From the NCBI RefSeq assembly GCF_009729075.1, contig NZ_VTGY01000035.1, positions 62,001 through 126,000 on the forward strand: a stretch of DNA of 64,000 bases. The letters run 5' to 3'. Numbering within the stretch: the stretch's first letter is position 1; every line of letters starts with the position of its first letter. A program made the position numbers and the translations under genes. A model generated the notes under the pieces. That model was not told the DNA's origin. It ran no database searches and saw nothing but the letters and a program-made list of their open reading frames with translations. Positions 33,846 to 41,657 of the stretch are shown here, one piece after another. Origin of the DNA: Mycolicibacterium sp. CBMA 226 (GTDB taxonomy: Bacteria > Actinomycetota > Actinomycetes > Mycobacteriales > Mycobacteriaceae).

Positions 33846-33874
33846 TCAACGCCCAAGCAGCAGGAGAAGTTCCC
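33846..33874 (-). promoter_or_regulatory. ECF (SigE/SigH-type) promoter of sigB
   Basis: On the minus strand GGGAAC (33869-33874), 17 bases, then CGTTGA (33846-33851). This fits the -35 GGAAC / -10 CGTT pattern of mycobacterial SigE and SigH, both known to drive sigB. The leader would be about 35 bases. Confidence 0.75.
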
Positions 33875-33969
33875 GAGACCTGATCCGCTCATGGCCTCTG
33901 ACCTGCGGTTTCTCCGCGACGACCTGAGAATGTCCTTAGAAAGGAGAAAGAAGGAAACTCAGGTGGTGG

Positions 33970-34350
33970 TCAAGGCTCGATATCGCCGTCGATGACCGGG
34001 TGCCGGTCCTCGATGGCCGGACGCTCCGCGGTGGGAAACATCGGTGCCCGCCGGGCCGCGTCGTAGCGGCGCGGTTCCTCCGCACTGCGCGGCGGCCGGT
34101 CATTGGCGATGAGTACCGCGATCCACGGCAAGGGAATGGATGCGATGAGGATGGCCAGCGAGATCAGGCCGTTGTGCCAGATGCTGTAAGCCAGGGCTGC
34201 CAGCAACAGCGCCGGCACGCGGAACGACATGATGGTGAGATAGCGGCGGACGCGAGCACGGTGTTGTTCCTCGTAGGCGGGTGCTGCGCGAGTGATGAGG
34301 ACCGGCCGACCGTCGTCGTCGTCGAAACTCAGCTCAGGGCCGTGTTTCAT
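33970..34350 (-). CDS. DUF3099 membrane protein
   Basis: This 126-residue protein of the actinobacterial DUF3099 family has two adjacent membrane helices (about residues 43-61 and 64-83: VPALLLAALAYSIWHNGLISLAILIASIPLPWIAVLIAN). The N-terminus is acidic (LSFDDDDG), and the cytoplasmic tail carries the conserved PPRSAEEPRRYDA. The ATG at 34350 is chosen because the upstream frame has no family sequence. The function is unknown. It precedes sigB on the same strand. Confidence 0.82.
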   Translation of the reverse strand: MKHGPELSFDDDDGRPVLITRAAPAYEEQHRARVRRYLTIMSFRVPALLLAALAYSIWHNGLISLAILIASIPLPWIAVLIANDRPPRSAEEPRRYDAARRAPMFPTAERPAIEDRHPVIDGDIEP

Positions 34351-34417
34351 TCTTCTACTGTCCCACATCTGGCTCGGTGCCGCCGCGACCGGTTCGCCTG
34401 AGTGCCACAATGAGTTC

Positions 34418-34654
34418 ATGCAGACCGACACCCTCGAACGTACCGATTCCGATGAACAGGTCGACGACGGTACGGACGACGACCGACCTAAGCATTTCCA
34501 CTACGTCAAGAAGGACAAGATCGCCGAGAGCGCCGTCATGGGCACCCATGTCGTCGCGCTGTGCGGCGAGGTGTTCCCGGTGACCAAGTCACCGAAGCCC
34601 GGGTCGCCGGTGTGCCCGGATTGCAAGCGCGTCTACGAACAGATGAAGAAATAG
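34418..34654 (+). CDS. DUF3039 small zinc-ribbon-like protein
   Basis: This 78-residue actinobacterial protein has an acidic N-terminus (residues 1-24) and a compact C-terminal domain. The likely metal ligands are His44, Cys49, Cys66 and Cys69 (CGEVF...CPDC). A CACAAT box ends six bases before the ATG and no ribosome-binding site is present, so the mRNA may be leaderless. The function is unknown. It is divergent from the DUF3099 gene and converges on the YihY gene. Confidence 0.82.
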   Translation: MQTDTLERTDSDEQVDDGTDDDRPKHFHYVKKDKIAESAVMGTHVVALCGEVFPVTKSPKPGSPVCPDCKRVYEQMKK

Positions 34655-34677
34655 CCTGACGAGAGAGCCCCGGCAGG

Positions 34678-35640
34678 TCAGGCCGGGGGGTCTGCCTGCT
34701 CGGCGGGTTGGTCGTTGGTAAGCGTCTCGGCCTTCTCCTCGAGCCATTCGCGCAGGCGCCGGGCGTGGGTGTCCGGCGCGGGCCACTCTTCCTGGATCGC
34801 CGCGTTGAGTTCGGCGCCGAGCATGATGGCGAAGCCGAGCGCGAACGCGAACAGCAGGAAAGCGATGGGCGTCGCCAGTGCGCCGTAGGTGTAGCCCGTC
34901 GCGGTGATCCAGGTCAGGTAGAACCGCAGTCCCACCGTCGCCACCACGAAGACCACGGTGGCCAACACGGCCCCGAACAGCAGCCGATGGGTAGGCAGCG
35001 GTTTCGGCAGCGACACGCGGTAGAGGACGGTCACGGCCAGCACGATGCCCAGCAGCAGCGCCGGCCAGTACCCGTACTTCATTGCGTTGGACCAGGTTTC
35101 GGGGATGTGCTGGGCGATCTTCATCGGCCCGATGGCCGCCACCGGGGCGGTCGCGATCACGAACAGCAGCATCACCAGATACAGCCCGAGTGCGTAGAAC
35201 CGCTGCCGCACCGGGTGGCGCAGCGGCGTCTGGTCGTGCGCCTCGACGACGGCGTCGACGAATGCCGAGATCGCCGACGAGCCCGCCCACAGCGAGATGA
35301 CGAACCCGAGGGAAACCACCTCGCCGCGGGCGCCCATCGCGATGTCGCGGACCGTCGGCTGGATGATCTCGTTGATCACGTTCGGCGAGAAGAAGTTCTT
35401 CGCCGTCCCGATCAGTTGCTCCTGGATCATCGGCAACGTCTCGGGGCCGAACAGCGGTGCCACGTATGCCAAGCTGCCCAGCATCCCGAGCAGTAGTGGG
35501 GGAAGTGACAACGCTGACCAGAACGCGGCCTGCGCGGACTCCGAGAAGATCGAGTCGTCCCAGCTTTTCGTCAGTGCACGTTTGATGACTCGCAACACGT
35601 GATGACGTGTCGGCTTGATGGGTGGTGTCTGGTCTTTCAT
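34678..35640 (-). CDS. YihY/BrkB family inner-membrane protein
   Basis: This 320-residue member of the YihY family has six predicted membrane helices between about residues 35 and 275. The conserved string GAELNAAIQEEWPAPD closes the core. The family was once called ribonuclease BN by mistake. Its role is unknown, possibly transport. There is no signal peptide. The acidic tail is cytoplasmic. A seven-base GC hairpin (34668-34688) stands between this gene and the convergent DUF3039 gene. Confidence 0.88.
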   Translation of the reverse strand: MKDQTPPIKPTRHHVLRVIKRALTKSWDDSIFSESAQAAFWSALSLPPLLLGMLGSLAYVAPLFGPETLPMIQEQLIGTAKNFFSPNVINEIIQPTVRDIAMGARGEVVSLGFVISLWAGSSAISAFVDAVVEAHDQTPLRHPVRQRFYALGLYLVMLLFVIATAPVAAIGPMKIAQHIPETWSNAMKYGYWPALLLGIVLAVTVLYRVSLPKPLPTHRLLFGAVLATVVFVVATVGLRFYLTWITATGYTYGALATPIAFLLFAFALGFAIMLGAELNAAIQEEWPAPDTHARRLREWLEEKAETLTNDQPAEQADPPA

Positions 35641-35701
35641 GACAAGACCAGCATTACCGACGTGACCCCGTCAGGGCCGTATTGAGTGACCGGCGGGTCA
35701 C

Positions 35702-35890
35702 TCAGTCCGCGCTGCTGACCTCCAGCACGGCAGCCAATTCGACAAGCTTTGACTCGTGCTCATTGGCGTGGTGTTGGCAGAACAGGAGCTCCATGCCGGA
35801 CGGCAGGGTAGCGCGAACACGGGCGGCGGCGCCGCACCGGTCACAACGGTCGGCCCGTGTCAGTGTCGGGTCCGTCAGAGTTGCGTTCAT
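35702..35890 (-). CDS. DUF7455 small zinc-finger-like protein
   Basis: This 62-residue protein has CDRCG (Cys16, Cys19) and FCQHH (Cys38, His41), which fit a small zinc-binding fold. The C-terminal helix is acidic. An AGGAGG site lies before the ATG. Similar proteins occur next to sigA/sigB in mycobacteria. The function is unknown. It is divergent from the DUF952 gene. Confidence 0.82.
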   Translation of the reverse strand: MNATLTDPTLTRADRCDRCGAAARVRATLPSGMELLFCQHHANEHESKLVELAAVLEVSSAD

Positions 35891-36044
35891 GGCGCCTCCT
35901 TCTGCTCGTCGCCGCCTGGGCGCTTTGCCGGTTACACATCTCTACTCTCTCAGACGATTTGGATTCCAGCGTTGTTCCCCGGGTGTTCACGGGTGTGTCG
36001 TGTCTCACCTATCGCTGGAGTTGCGGGCGCGGCAGGCTGACCGC

Positions 36045-36428
36045 ATGATCGCCGCGCCCACAGTCCTGGTCCATCTGTGTAGTGAAACGGATTGGGCGCG
36101 TGCTCAGTTCGATGGTCAGCTCCGGCCGCCCTCCCTGGACGCGGTCGGGTTCGTACACCTCTCGGCCCCGGGGCAGGTTCACCTGCCGGCCAACCGGCTG
36201 TACCGCGGTCGGTCTGACCTGCTCTTGCTGGTGTGTGACCCGGATTTGCTGGGCTCGCCCGTTCGCTGGGAGCCGGGGGTGCCGACCGATCCGGCCGCGA
36301 TGCTCTTCCCGCATCTATACGGCCCCCTGCCCGTGTCGGCGGTGACCCGCACCGTGGCGTACCGGCCGGACGGCGACGGCGCTTTCGCCGCACTGCCGGC
36401 AAACTTCCATGCCGATGGCGCCCGTTAA
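36045..36428 (+). CDS. DUF952 family protein
   Basis: This 127-residue cytoplasmic protein of the DUF952 family has the conserved VGFVHLSAPGQVHLPANRLY and a C-terminal HLYGPLPVSAVTRTVAY. Structures of the family show an ADP-ribosyltransferase-like fold, but activity is not shown. The ATG at 36045 starts the family sequence (LVHLCSETDW). Upstream frame sequence is not conserved. No ribosome-binding site stands out. Confidence 0.85.
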   Translation: MIAAPTVLVHLCSETDWARAQFDGQLRPPSLDAVGFVHLSAPGQVHLPANRLYRGRSDLLLLVCDPDLLGSPVRWEPGVPTDPAAMLFPHLYGPLPVSAVTRTVAYRPDGDGAFAALPANFHADGAR

Positions 36429-36543
36429 CGGAGAATGAACGACACTTTGAGAAATCTGTCCACTCATCGGGAATGTGGCCTGAGTCACGCTGTGGGGATT
36501 GGCACGATCGCGCGCGTAAATATCCCCAACCCGGTGAGAGGAC

Positions 36544-38184
36544 ATGATCAACCACACCAATTCTGAAGACGCGACCGGCAAACGCCGGCGCGCACGGAGG
36601 CTGAAGGGGCTTGGCGTCGCACTGACGGCGAGCGCCCTTCTGGTCATGTCGGCACTGCCGGCATGGGCGGCCGAGAACATGACGATCACGTTCATCCGGC
36701 ACGGTCAGTCGTACGGCAATACGTCGGGCAACATCGACACGCAGGTGCCGGGTCCGGTGCTCACGCCGGCCGGCCAGCAGCAGGCTCAGGACATCGCGGC
36801 GAAGCTCGGCGACCGGAACTTCGACGCCATCTACGCCTCGACGATGGTCCGGACGCAGCAGACCGCTGTGCCCATGTCGCAGTACCTGGGTCTGCCGATC
36901 CAGGTGTTGCCGGGCCTGCAGGAGATCGAAGCCGGCAAGTACGAAGGCACGCCGGAGCGCGCGGGCATCTTCGGCTACCTGACGGCTCCGCTGGCATGGG
37001 CGGGCATCACCGTGGCGCCACCGCCGAACATCGCTTTCAACCCGACCACCCCGAACCTGGACGCGTTCATCCCGTCCGCGGCTGATCCGACCACCGGTCT
37101 GAACGGCCACCAGTTCGAGAACCGGGTCAACGGCGCACTGCAGACGATCTATGACAACGGCGATCGCAACGCGGCGGTGTTCTCCCATGGCGGCACCATC
37201 ATGATCTGGACGATGATGAACGCCAAGAATCTCAGCACCGAGCAGAAGATCATGCTGTTCACCCAGCATCCGCTGGGTAACACGGGAGTTGTGGTCGTCG
37301 AGGGGAACCCCCAGGATGGCTGGAATCTGGTCGAGTGGAACGGCGTCAAGATCGCCGGGATGCAGAAGGGCCCGATCGAGCAGGCGCTGACACAGGTCCG
37401 CACGCTGTCTCGTCAGCTCAACTCGGTGGTGCAGGATGTGGCCGCGGCGTTCCAGACCGGTGACGTCGGCAAGATCCTGACCGCGATCAACCACGGCGCG
37501 GCTGATGCGCTGTTCTCGACGGCCAAGTTCGTCCGGGCAATCAACGCCCAGGTCATCGGCGGCGTCACCACGGCCATCGACAACCTGCAGAAGAAGCTGG
37601 CTCCGCCGGCTCCGGCTGCGGGTACGCAGACCACCGCCCCGACCTCGGGTGCAGCGGTCTCGCCGGCTTCCTTCTCGGCTCCGGCTCCGGTTGCCGCCAA
37701 GGCTGCCGCCGCCCGGACGGGCGACTCGCCGGCCAAGGTTGCCGACGTTCCGGCGTCGAACAACAAGGCCGACGAGGCGAAGGCTGGTGCCGAAGCTGCC
37801 AAGGCCGACGGTCCGGCCAAGGCTGACGATGCCAAGGCAGGCCCCGACGCCGCCAAGGCGGACTCGGGCGCCACTAAGGCGGACTCGGGCGCCACTAAGA
37901 CGGACTCGGGCGCCACTAAGGCGGACTCCGAGGCCACCAAGGCTGACAGCCCGTCCAAGGCTGACGCCAACAAGGCCGCGGCCGACGCCAAGCAGGCTGC
38001 TGCGAAGGCCAAGGCTGACGAGAAGAAGGCCGCCGCTGAGGCGAAGAAAGCCGAAGCCAAGGCGAAGGCTGACGAGAAGAAGGCTGAAGTCAATGCCAAG
38101 GCTGAGGCGAAGAAGGCCGAAGCCGATGCCAAGGCTGAGGCCGCGAAGTCCAACGCCGGCGCGAGCGCTGGAAGCGCCGACTGA
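36544..38184 (+). CDS. exported histidine phosphatase with Lys/Ala-rich tail
   Basis: This 546-residue protein has a basic-hydrophobic signal peptide (about 1-42, cleaved after AWA). A phosphoglycerate-mutase-like phosphatase domain follows (about 45-300) with RHG at 52-54 and the second catalytic His in VFSHGG. A helical region (300-355) and a long disordered tail (357-546) rich in Ala, Lys, Asp and Glu complete it. The tail contains a 21-base tandem repeat (KADSGAT) and then AEAKKAEAKAKADEKKAE heptads. The start has GAGAGG upstream. The substrate is unknown. The tail could bind wall polymers. A strong terminator follows. Confidence 0.87.
   Translation: MINHTNSEDATGKRRRARRLKGLGVALTASALLVMSALPAWAAENMTITFIRHGQSYGNTSGNIDTQVPGPVLTPAGQQQAQDIAAKLGDRNFDAIYASTMVRTQQTAVPMSQYLGLPIQVLPGLQEIEAGKYEGTPERAGIFGYLTAPLAWAGITVAPPPNIAFNPTTPNLDAFIPSAADPTTGLNGHQFENRVNGALQTIYDNGDRNAAVFSHGGTIMIWTMMNAKNLSTEQKIMLFTQHPLGNTGVVVVEGNPQDGWNLVEWNGVKIAGMQKGPIEQALTQVRTLSRQLNSVVQDVAAAFQTGDVGKILTAINHGAADALFSTAKFVRAINAQVIGGVTTAIDNLQKKLAPPAPAAGTQTTAPTSGAAVSPASFSAPAPVAAKAAAARTGDSPAKVADVPASNNKADEAKAGAEAAKADGPAKADDAKAGPDAAKADSGATKADSGATKTDSGATKADSEATKADSPSKADANKAAADAKQAAAKAKADEKKAAAEAKKAEAKAKADEKKAEVNAKAEAKKAEADAKAEAAKSNAGASAGSAD
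37855..37938 (+). repeat. 21-base tandem repeat, four units
   Basis: Units of AAGGCGGACTCGGGCGCCACT start at 37855, 37876, 37897 (one mismatch) and 37918 (degenerate). They encode KADSGAT in the tail of the phosphatase. Slippage here would change tail length by seven residues without a frameshift. Confidence 0.9.
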
Positions 38185-38210
38185 CGATCACCGTCGGGCA
38201 GTAACGGATC

Positions 38211-38239
38211 GGCCCCCTTCCTCATCAAGGAAGGGGGCC
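38211..38239. terminator. bidirectional intrinsic terminator
   Basis: GGCCCCCTTCCT and AGGAAGGGGGCC form a perfect 12-base stem with a five-base loop, followed by GTTTCGT on the plus strand. It lies between the convergent phosphatase and DinB-like genes. Confidence 0.85.
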
Positions 38240-38247
38240 GTTTCGTG

Positions 38248-38751
38248 TCAGCTCTGCGCTCGCTCGGCGAGTAGCAGGTCCCGGGTGATCTCCATGTGCC
38301 CGACGTGCTGCGCGATGTCGTGCAGGATGTGCAGCAACGTCCATTCCGGGGTGGCCGTGGCCAGCACCGCGACGCGCGTGGTGCCGCCGCGCACGCCCTC
38401 GGCGAGCGCGCGGTCGCGGATTCCTTCGGTGACTGCCACCTCCACCCAACCGGGGAAGCGCTGCTGCAGGGCGACCAGTCGGTCCAGCAGCTCGTCAACT
38501 CGTCCGGTGGCGGTGAACTCGCTGTCGCGGTCACGCGGAATCCGTTGTCCGGCAATGAAAGAGCCGGCCCAGTACTCGACCACGCCGATGCAGTGGTTGA
38601 CGATGGCATAGCAGCTGTTCGCGCCCGGCAGGTCGGGCCGGCGGTTGGCGAGGTCGTCGCCGAGGACGGTCAGGATGTCGGCCATCGAGCCGAAACACTC
38701 GGCCGAGACGTCGAGCAGTGCGCGACCCAGTGGGTGCTCGGAGGTTGGCAT
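38248..38751 (-). CDS. DinB-superfamily protein
   Basis: This 167-residue four-helix-bundle protein of the DinB/mycothiol-dependent-maleylpyruvate-isomerase superfamily contains AIVNHCIGVVEYWAGSFIAG and LLHILHDIAQHVGHMEITRDLL. The His residues (in VNH, ILHDIAQH) fit the metal triad of the fold. ATG 38751 follows GAAAGG. A longer upstream frame has no homology. Actinobacterial relatives use mycothiol as thiol cofactor, so a detoxifying transferase is plausible but unproved. Confidence 0.78.
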   Translation of the reverse strand: MPTSEHPLGRALLDVSAECFGSMADILTVLGDDLANRRPDLPGANSCYAIVNHCIGVVEYWAGSFIAGQRIPRDRDSEFTATGRVDELLDRLVALQQRFPGWVEVAVTEGIRDRALAEGVRGGTTRVAVLATATPEWTLLHILHDIAQHVGHMEITRDLLLAERAQS

Positions 38752-38893
38752 ACGCGAAAGCCTTTCATACGCATGGCTTTTCCCGCCTCCTGTTTCGGGT
38801 CGGCAGGAATCTCTGCATCTGGCCATGACTCTGACGCCGGCGTAGAATTTGACGGTTCGAATTCCGACCCGCGACCCGACGCCGGAGGCTCTC

Positions 38894-39115
38894 ATGCGCA
38901 CCAAAACTGTCCTGGCCGTTGCCGCTGCGGCGCTGTTGGTCGCGCCCGCCGGCCCGATGTCCGTCGCGCAGGCGGCGCAAAGCCCAACTGATACAACGAC
39001 GTACAGTCCGCAGCCGACGGTGGTCGCGCAACCGATGAACTGTCGCGGCGAAACCGGCGACCACGGCTGCGGCCCCGGCTGGATCTGGAACGGGTACCGC
39101 TGCGTCCCCTGCTGA
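38894..39115 (+). CDS. small secreted cysteine-rich peptide
   Basis: I recognise no family. The precursor is 73 residues. A Lys/Arg N-terminus and Ala/Val core form a clear Sec signal peptide (about 1-27, cleavage near AQA). A Thr/Ser/Pro-rich linker follows. The end is a compact Gly/Trp-rich domain with cysteines at 50, 59, 70 and 73, which allows two disulfides in a mature peptide of about 46 residues. The ATG follows GGAGG at 38884-38888. A terminator follows the stop, so it is a single-gene unit. Confidence 0.75.
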   Translation: MRTKTVLAVAAAALLVAPAGPMSVAQAAQSPTDTTTYSPQPTVVAQPMNCRGETGDHGCGPGWIWNGYRCVPC

Positions 39116-39136
39116 TCTCCGCTCGACAAACGAAAA

Positions 39137-39164
39137 CTGCCCCGAAACCGAAGTTTCGGGGCAG
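39137..39164. terminator. bidirectional terminator before sigA end
   Basis: CTGCCCCGAAAC and GTTTCGGGGCAG form a 12-base stem with a CGAA tetraloop. It lies between the stops of the small secreted peptide gene and sigA, which converge. Confidence 0.8.
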
Positions 39165-39180
39165 CCCGTGAGCCGGGGGA

Positions 39181-40605
39181 TTAGTCCAGGTAGTCGCGCA
39201 GCACCTGCGAGCGCGACGGGTGGCGCAGCTTGCTCATGGTCTTGGACTCGATCTGACGTATGCGCTCACGCGTGACCCCGTAGACCTGGCCGATTTCGTC
39301 CAGCGTGCGCGGCTGGCCATCGGTGAGGCCGAAGCGCAGTCGCACGACGCCGGCCTCGCGCTCGGACAGGGTCTCGAGCACCGACTGCAGCTGGTCCTGC
39401 AGCAGCGTGAACGACACGGCGTCCACGGCCACCACGGCCTCGCTGTCCTCGATGAAGTCACCGAGCTGGCTGTCGCCCTCGTCGCCGATGGTCTGGTCCA
39501 GTGAGATGGGCTCACGCGCGTACTGCTGGATTTCCAGCACCTTCTCCGGCGTGATGTCCATTTCCTTGGCCAGCTCTTCGGGCGTGGGTTCGCGACCCAG
39601 GTCCTGCAGCAGCTCACGCTGGATGCGGCCGAGCTTGTTGATGACCTCGACCATGTGCACCGGGATACGGATGGTGCGGGCCTGGTCGGCCATGGCGCGG
39701 GTGATGGCCTGACGGATCCACCAGGTGGCGTACGTGGAGAACTTGTAGCCCTTGGTGTAGTCGAACTTCTCGACCGCGCGGATCAGGCCCAGGTTGCCCT
39801 CCTGGATGAGGTCCAGGAACGCCATGCCGCGGCCGGTGTAGCGCTTGGCCAGCGACACCACCAGACGCAGGTTGGCCTCGAGCAGGTGGTTCTTGGCCCG
39901 GTCGCCGTCGCGGCAGATCCACTGCATGTCGCGACGCTGCGCGGCGGGCAGCTTCTCGCCCTTCTCCATCAGCTCCGACATCAGCTGCGTGGCGTAGAGG
40001 CCGGCCTCGATGCGCTTGGCGAGCTCGACCTCTTCCTCGGCGTTGAGCAGCGCGACCTTACCGATCTGCTTCAGGTAGGCGCGGACCGAGTCGGCGGAAG
40101 CGGTGAGCTCGGCGTCCTTGCGGGCCTGCCGCAGCGCCTCGGATTCCTCTTCGTCCCAGACGAAGTCGCCGGATGCCTTGTCCTTCTCGGACGGCTCGGC
40201 GGTGTCGTCTGCGTCGTCGGCTTCGGCGGCCTTCGGCGCGGTCTTGGTGGCTTCGGCGTTGACCTCTTCGGCGTCACCGTCTTCGGTGTCGTCCTCGTCG
40301 TCAGCGCTGACGTCGTCGTCGGCCTCGATGTCGTCGAGTTCCAGGTCAGCGTCGTCGACGTCGATCTCCTCGGGTTCGACGGCGAGATCGTCGACTTCGG
40401 TCACGTCGTCGGCGACGCCGCCGTCTTCAGGCTTGGTTGTGGCCTTCGCCGCGCGCTTGGCCGGAGCCTTGGCAGCGGCCTTCTTCGCGGGGGCCTTCGC
40501 GGCGCGCTTGGCCGGCGCAGCCTTGGCGGCGGCCTTCTTCGCTGGGGCTTTGGTGGTGCGCTTCACCGGCTCGTCGGCTGTCTCGCTGGCTTTGGTCGCT
40601 ACCAC
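39181..40605 (-). CDS. sigA: primary sigma factor SigA
   Basis: SigA (MysA) is the housekeeping sigma factor. Of 474 residues, the first 150 are low-complexity: Lys/Ala/Pro repeats like histone H1 (AKRAAKAPAKKAAAKAP), then a run of Asp/Glu. Region 1.2 begins near SADSVRAYLKQIG. Region 2.4 has FSTYATWWIRQAITR and region 4.2 has VTRERIRQIESKTM. GTG 40605 is chosen because GAAAGG lies six bases before it and the family begins with ATKAS. An ATG 16 codons upstream is less likely. A short hairpin (40634-40655) stands in the leader. A TACAAT -10-like box is at 40736-40741. Confidence 0.96.
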   Translation of the reverse strand: MVATKASETADEPVKRTTKAPAKKAAAKAAPAKRAAKAPAKKAAAKAPAKRAAKATTKPEDGGVADDVTEVDDLAVEPEEIDVDDADLELDDIEADDDVSADDEDDTEDGDAEEVNAEATKTAPKAAEADDADDTAEPSEKDKASGDFVWDEEESEALRQARKDAELTASADSVRAYLKQIGKVALLNAEEEVELAKRIEAGLYATQLMSELMEKGEKLPAAQRRDMQWICRDGDRAKNHLLEANLRLVVSLAKRYTGRGMAFLDLIQEGNLGLIRAVEKFDYTKGYKFSTYATWWIRQAITRAMADQARTIRIPVHMVEVINKLGRIQRELLQDLGREPTPEELAKEMDITPEKVLEIQQYAREPISLDQTIGDEGDSQLGDFIEDSEAVVAVDAVSFTLLQDQLQSVLETLSEREAGVVRLRFGLTDGQPRTLDEIGQVYGVTRERIRQIESKTMSKLRHPSRSQVLRDYLD

Positions 40606-40797
40606 GGCCACCCTTTCGGTCTTTCGTACATCGGTGGCGTGGGCGTGCGCCACCGAAAAGCGTCGGCTGTCGAATATTGGCGTCGATCTTCGATCGGATG
40701 TTCGCCGCTATCCGTTCAGGCGGCCGCCGTGGACCATTGTAACGACATAGTGCCCAGAAGCCGTATCAGCGCCGGTGTCGGAGCGTTGGCGGGCCCG

Positions 40798-41586
40798 CTA
40801 ATGGCGGTGCAGCGCGCCGTCGGCGGCCATCGCGGCGCCCACGATGCCGGCCGAATTCTGCAGCGTCGCGGCGACCACGGGCGTGCGGTTCTTCAGCAGC
40901 GGCACCCACTTGTCGGCTTTCTTGCTGATACCGCCGCCGACGATGAACAGGTCCGGCCAGATGGCGTTCTCGACCGCGACCAGCACCTTCGTGACCTCCT
41001 CGGTCCAGCGCTCGTACGACCACTCCTTGCGGTCCTTCACCGACGACGCGGCGCGGTGCTCGGCTTCTTTGCCGCCGACCTCGATGTGTCCGAACTCGGT
41101 GTTGGGCAGCAGAACCCCGTCGTAGATCACCGCCGAGCCGATGCCGGTGCCGAACGTCAGCAACACGACAAGCCCGGTCACCTCGCGCCCGGCGCCGAAC
41201 TTCTCCTCGGCCAGTCCGGCGGCGTCGGCGTCGTTGAGCACCGTCACGTCCTGGCCGTTCAGGCGCGAGGCGAACATGTCGCGCACGTTGGTGCCGATCC
41301 AGCTGCTGTCGACGTTGGCCGCGGTGCGCACGATGCCCTCGGTCACCACGCCGGGGTAGGTGACGCCGAGCTTGCCGGTCCAGCCGAACTCGCGGACGAC
41401 GGCGGCGACGGTTTCGGAGACGGCTTCGGGAGTGGCCGGCTGCGGGGTGGGGAGCCGGAAGCGCTCGCCGATCAGCTGGCCGGTGTCGAGGTCGACGATG
41501 CCGCCCTTGACGCCGCTGCCGCCGACGTCGATCCCCAGCGCTCGATGCTGCGAGCCGTCAGTCGCGGTGGTGGGCGTCTCGGTCAT
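40798..41586 (-). CDS. ppgK: polyphosphate glucokinase
   Basis: PpgK phosphorylates glucose with polyphosphate or ATP. This 262-residue ROK-family protein has phosphate motif GIDVGGSGVKGG near residues 18-29, adenosine motif LTFGTGIGSAVI, and catalytic Asp in LNDADAAG. The ROK zinc motif is absent, as expected for this group. ATG 41586 follows AAGGAG. The order sigA-ppgK-suhB is the mycobacterial one. It reads toward sigA, with about 190 bases between. Confidence 0.94.
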   Translation of the reverse strand: MTETPTTATDGSQHRALGIDVGGSGVKGGIVDLDTGQLIGERFRLPTPQPATPEAVSETVAAVVREFGWTGKLGVTYPGVVTEGIVRTAANVDSSWIGTNVRDMFASRLNGQDVTVLNDADAAGLAEEKFGAGREVTGLVVLLTFGTGIGSAVIYDGVLLPNTEFGHIEVGGKEAEHRAASSVKDRKEWSYERWTEEVTKVLVAVENAIWPDLFIVGGGISKKADKWVPLLKNRTPVVAATLQNSAGIVGAAMAADGALHRH

Positions 41587-41657
41587 CTGCACTCCTTGGA
41601 GGCGGTGGGCTAGAGGGCGCGACCCACACCCTAACCGCGTGTGCTGCGATAGGTGTC

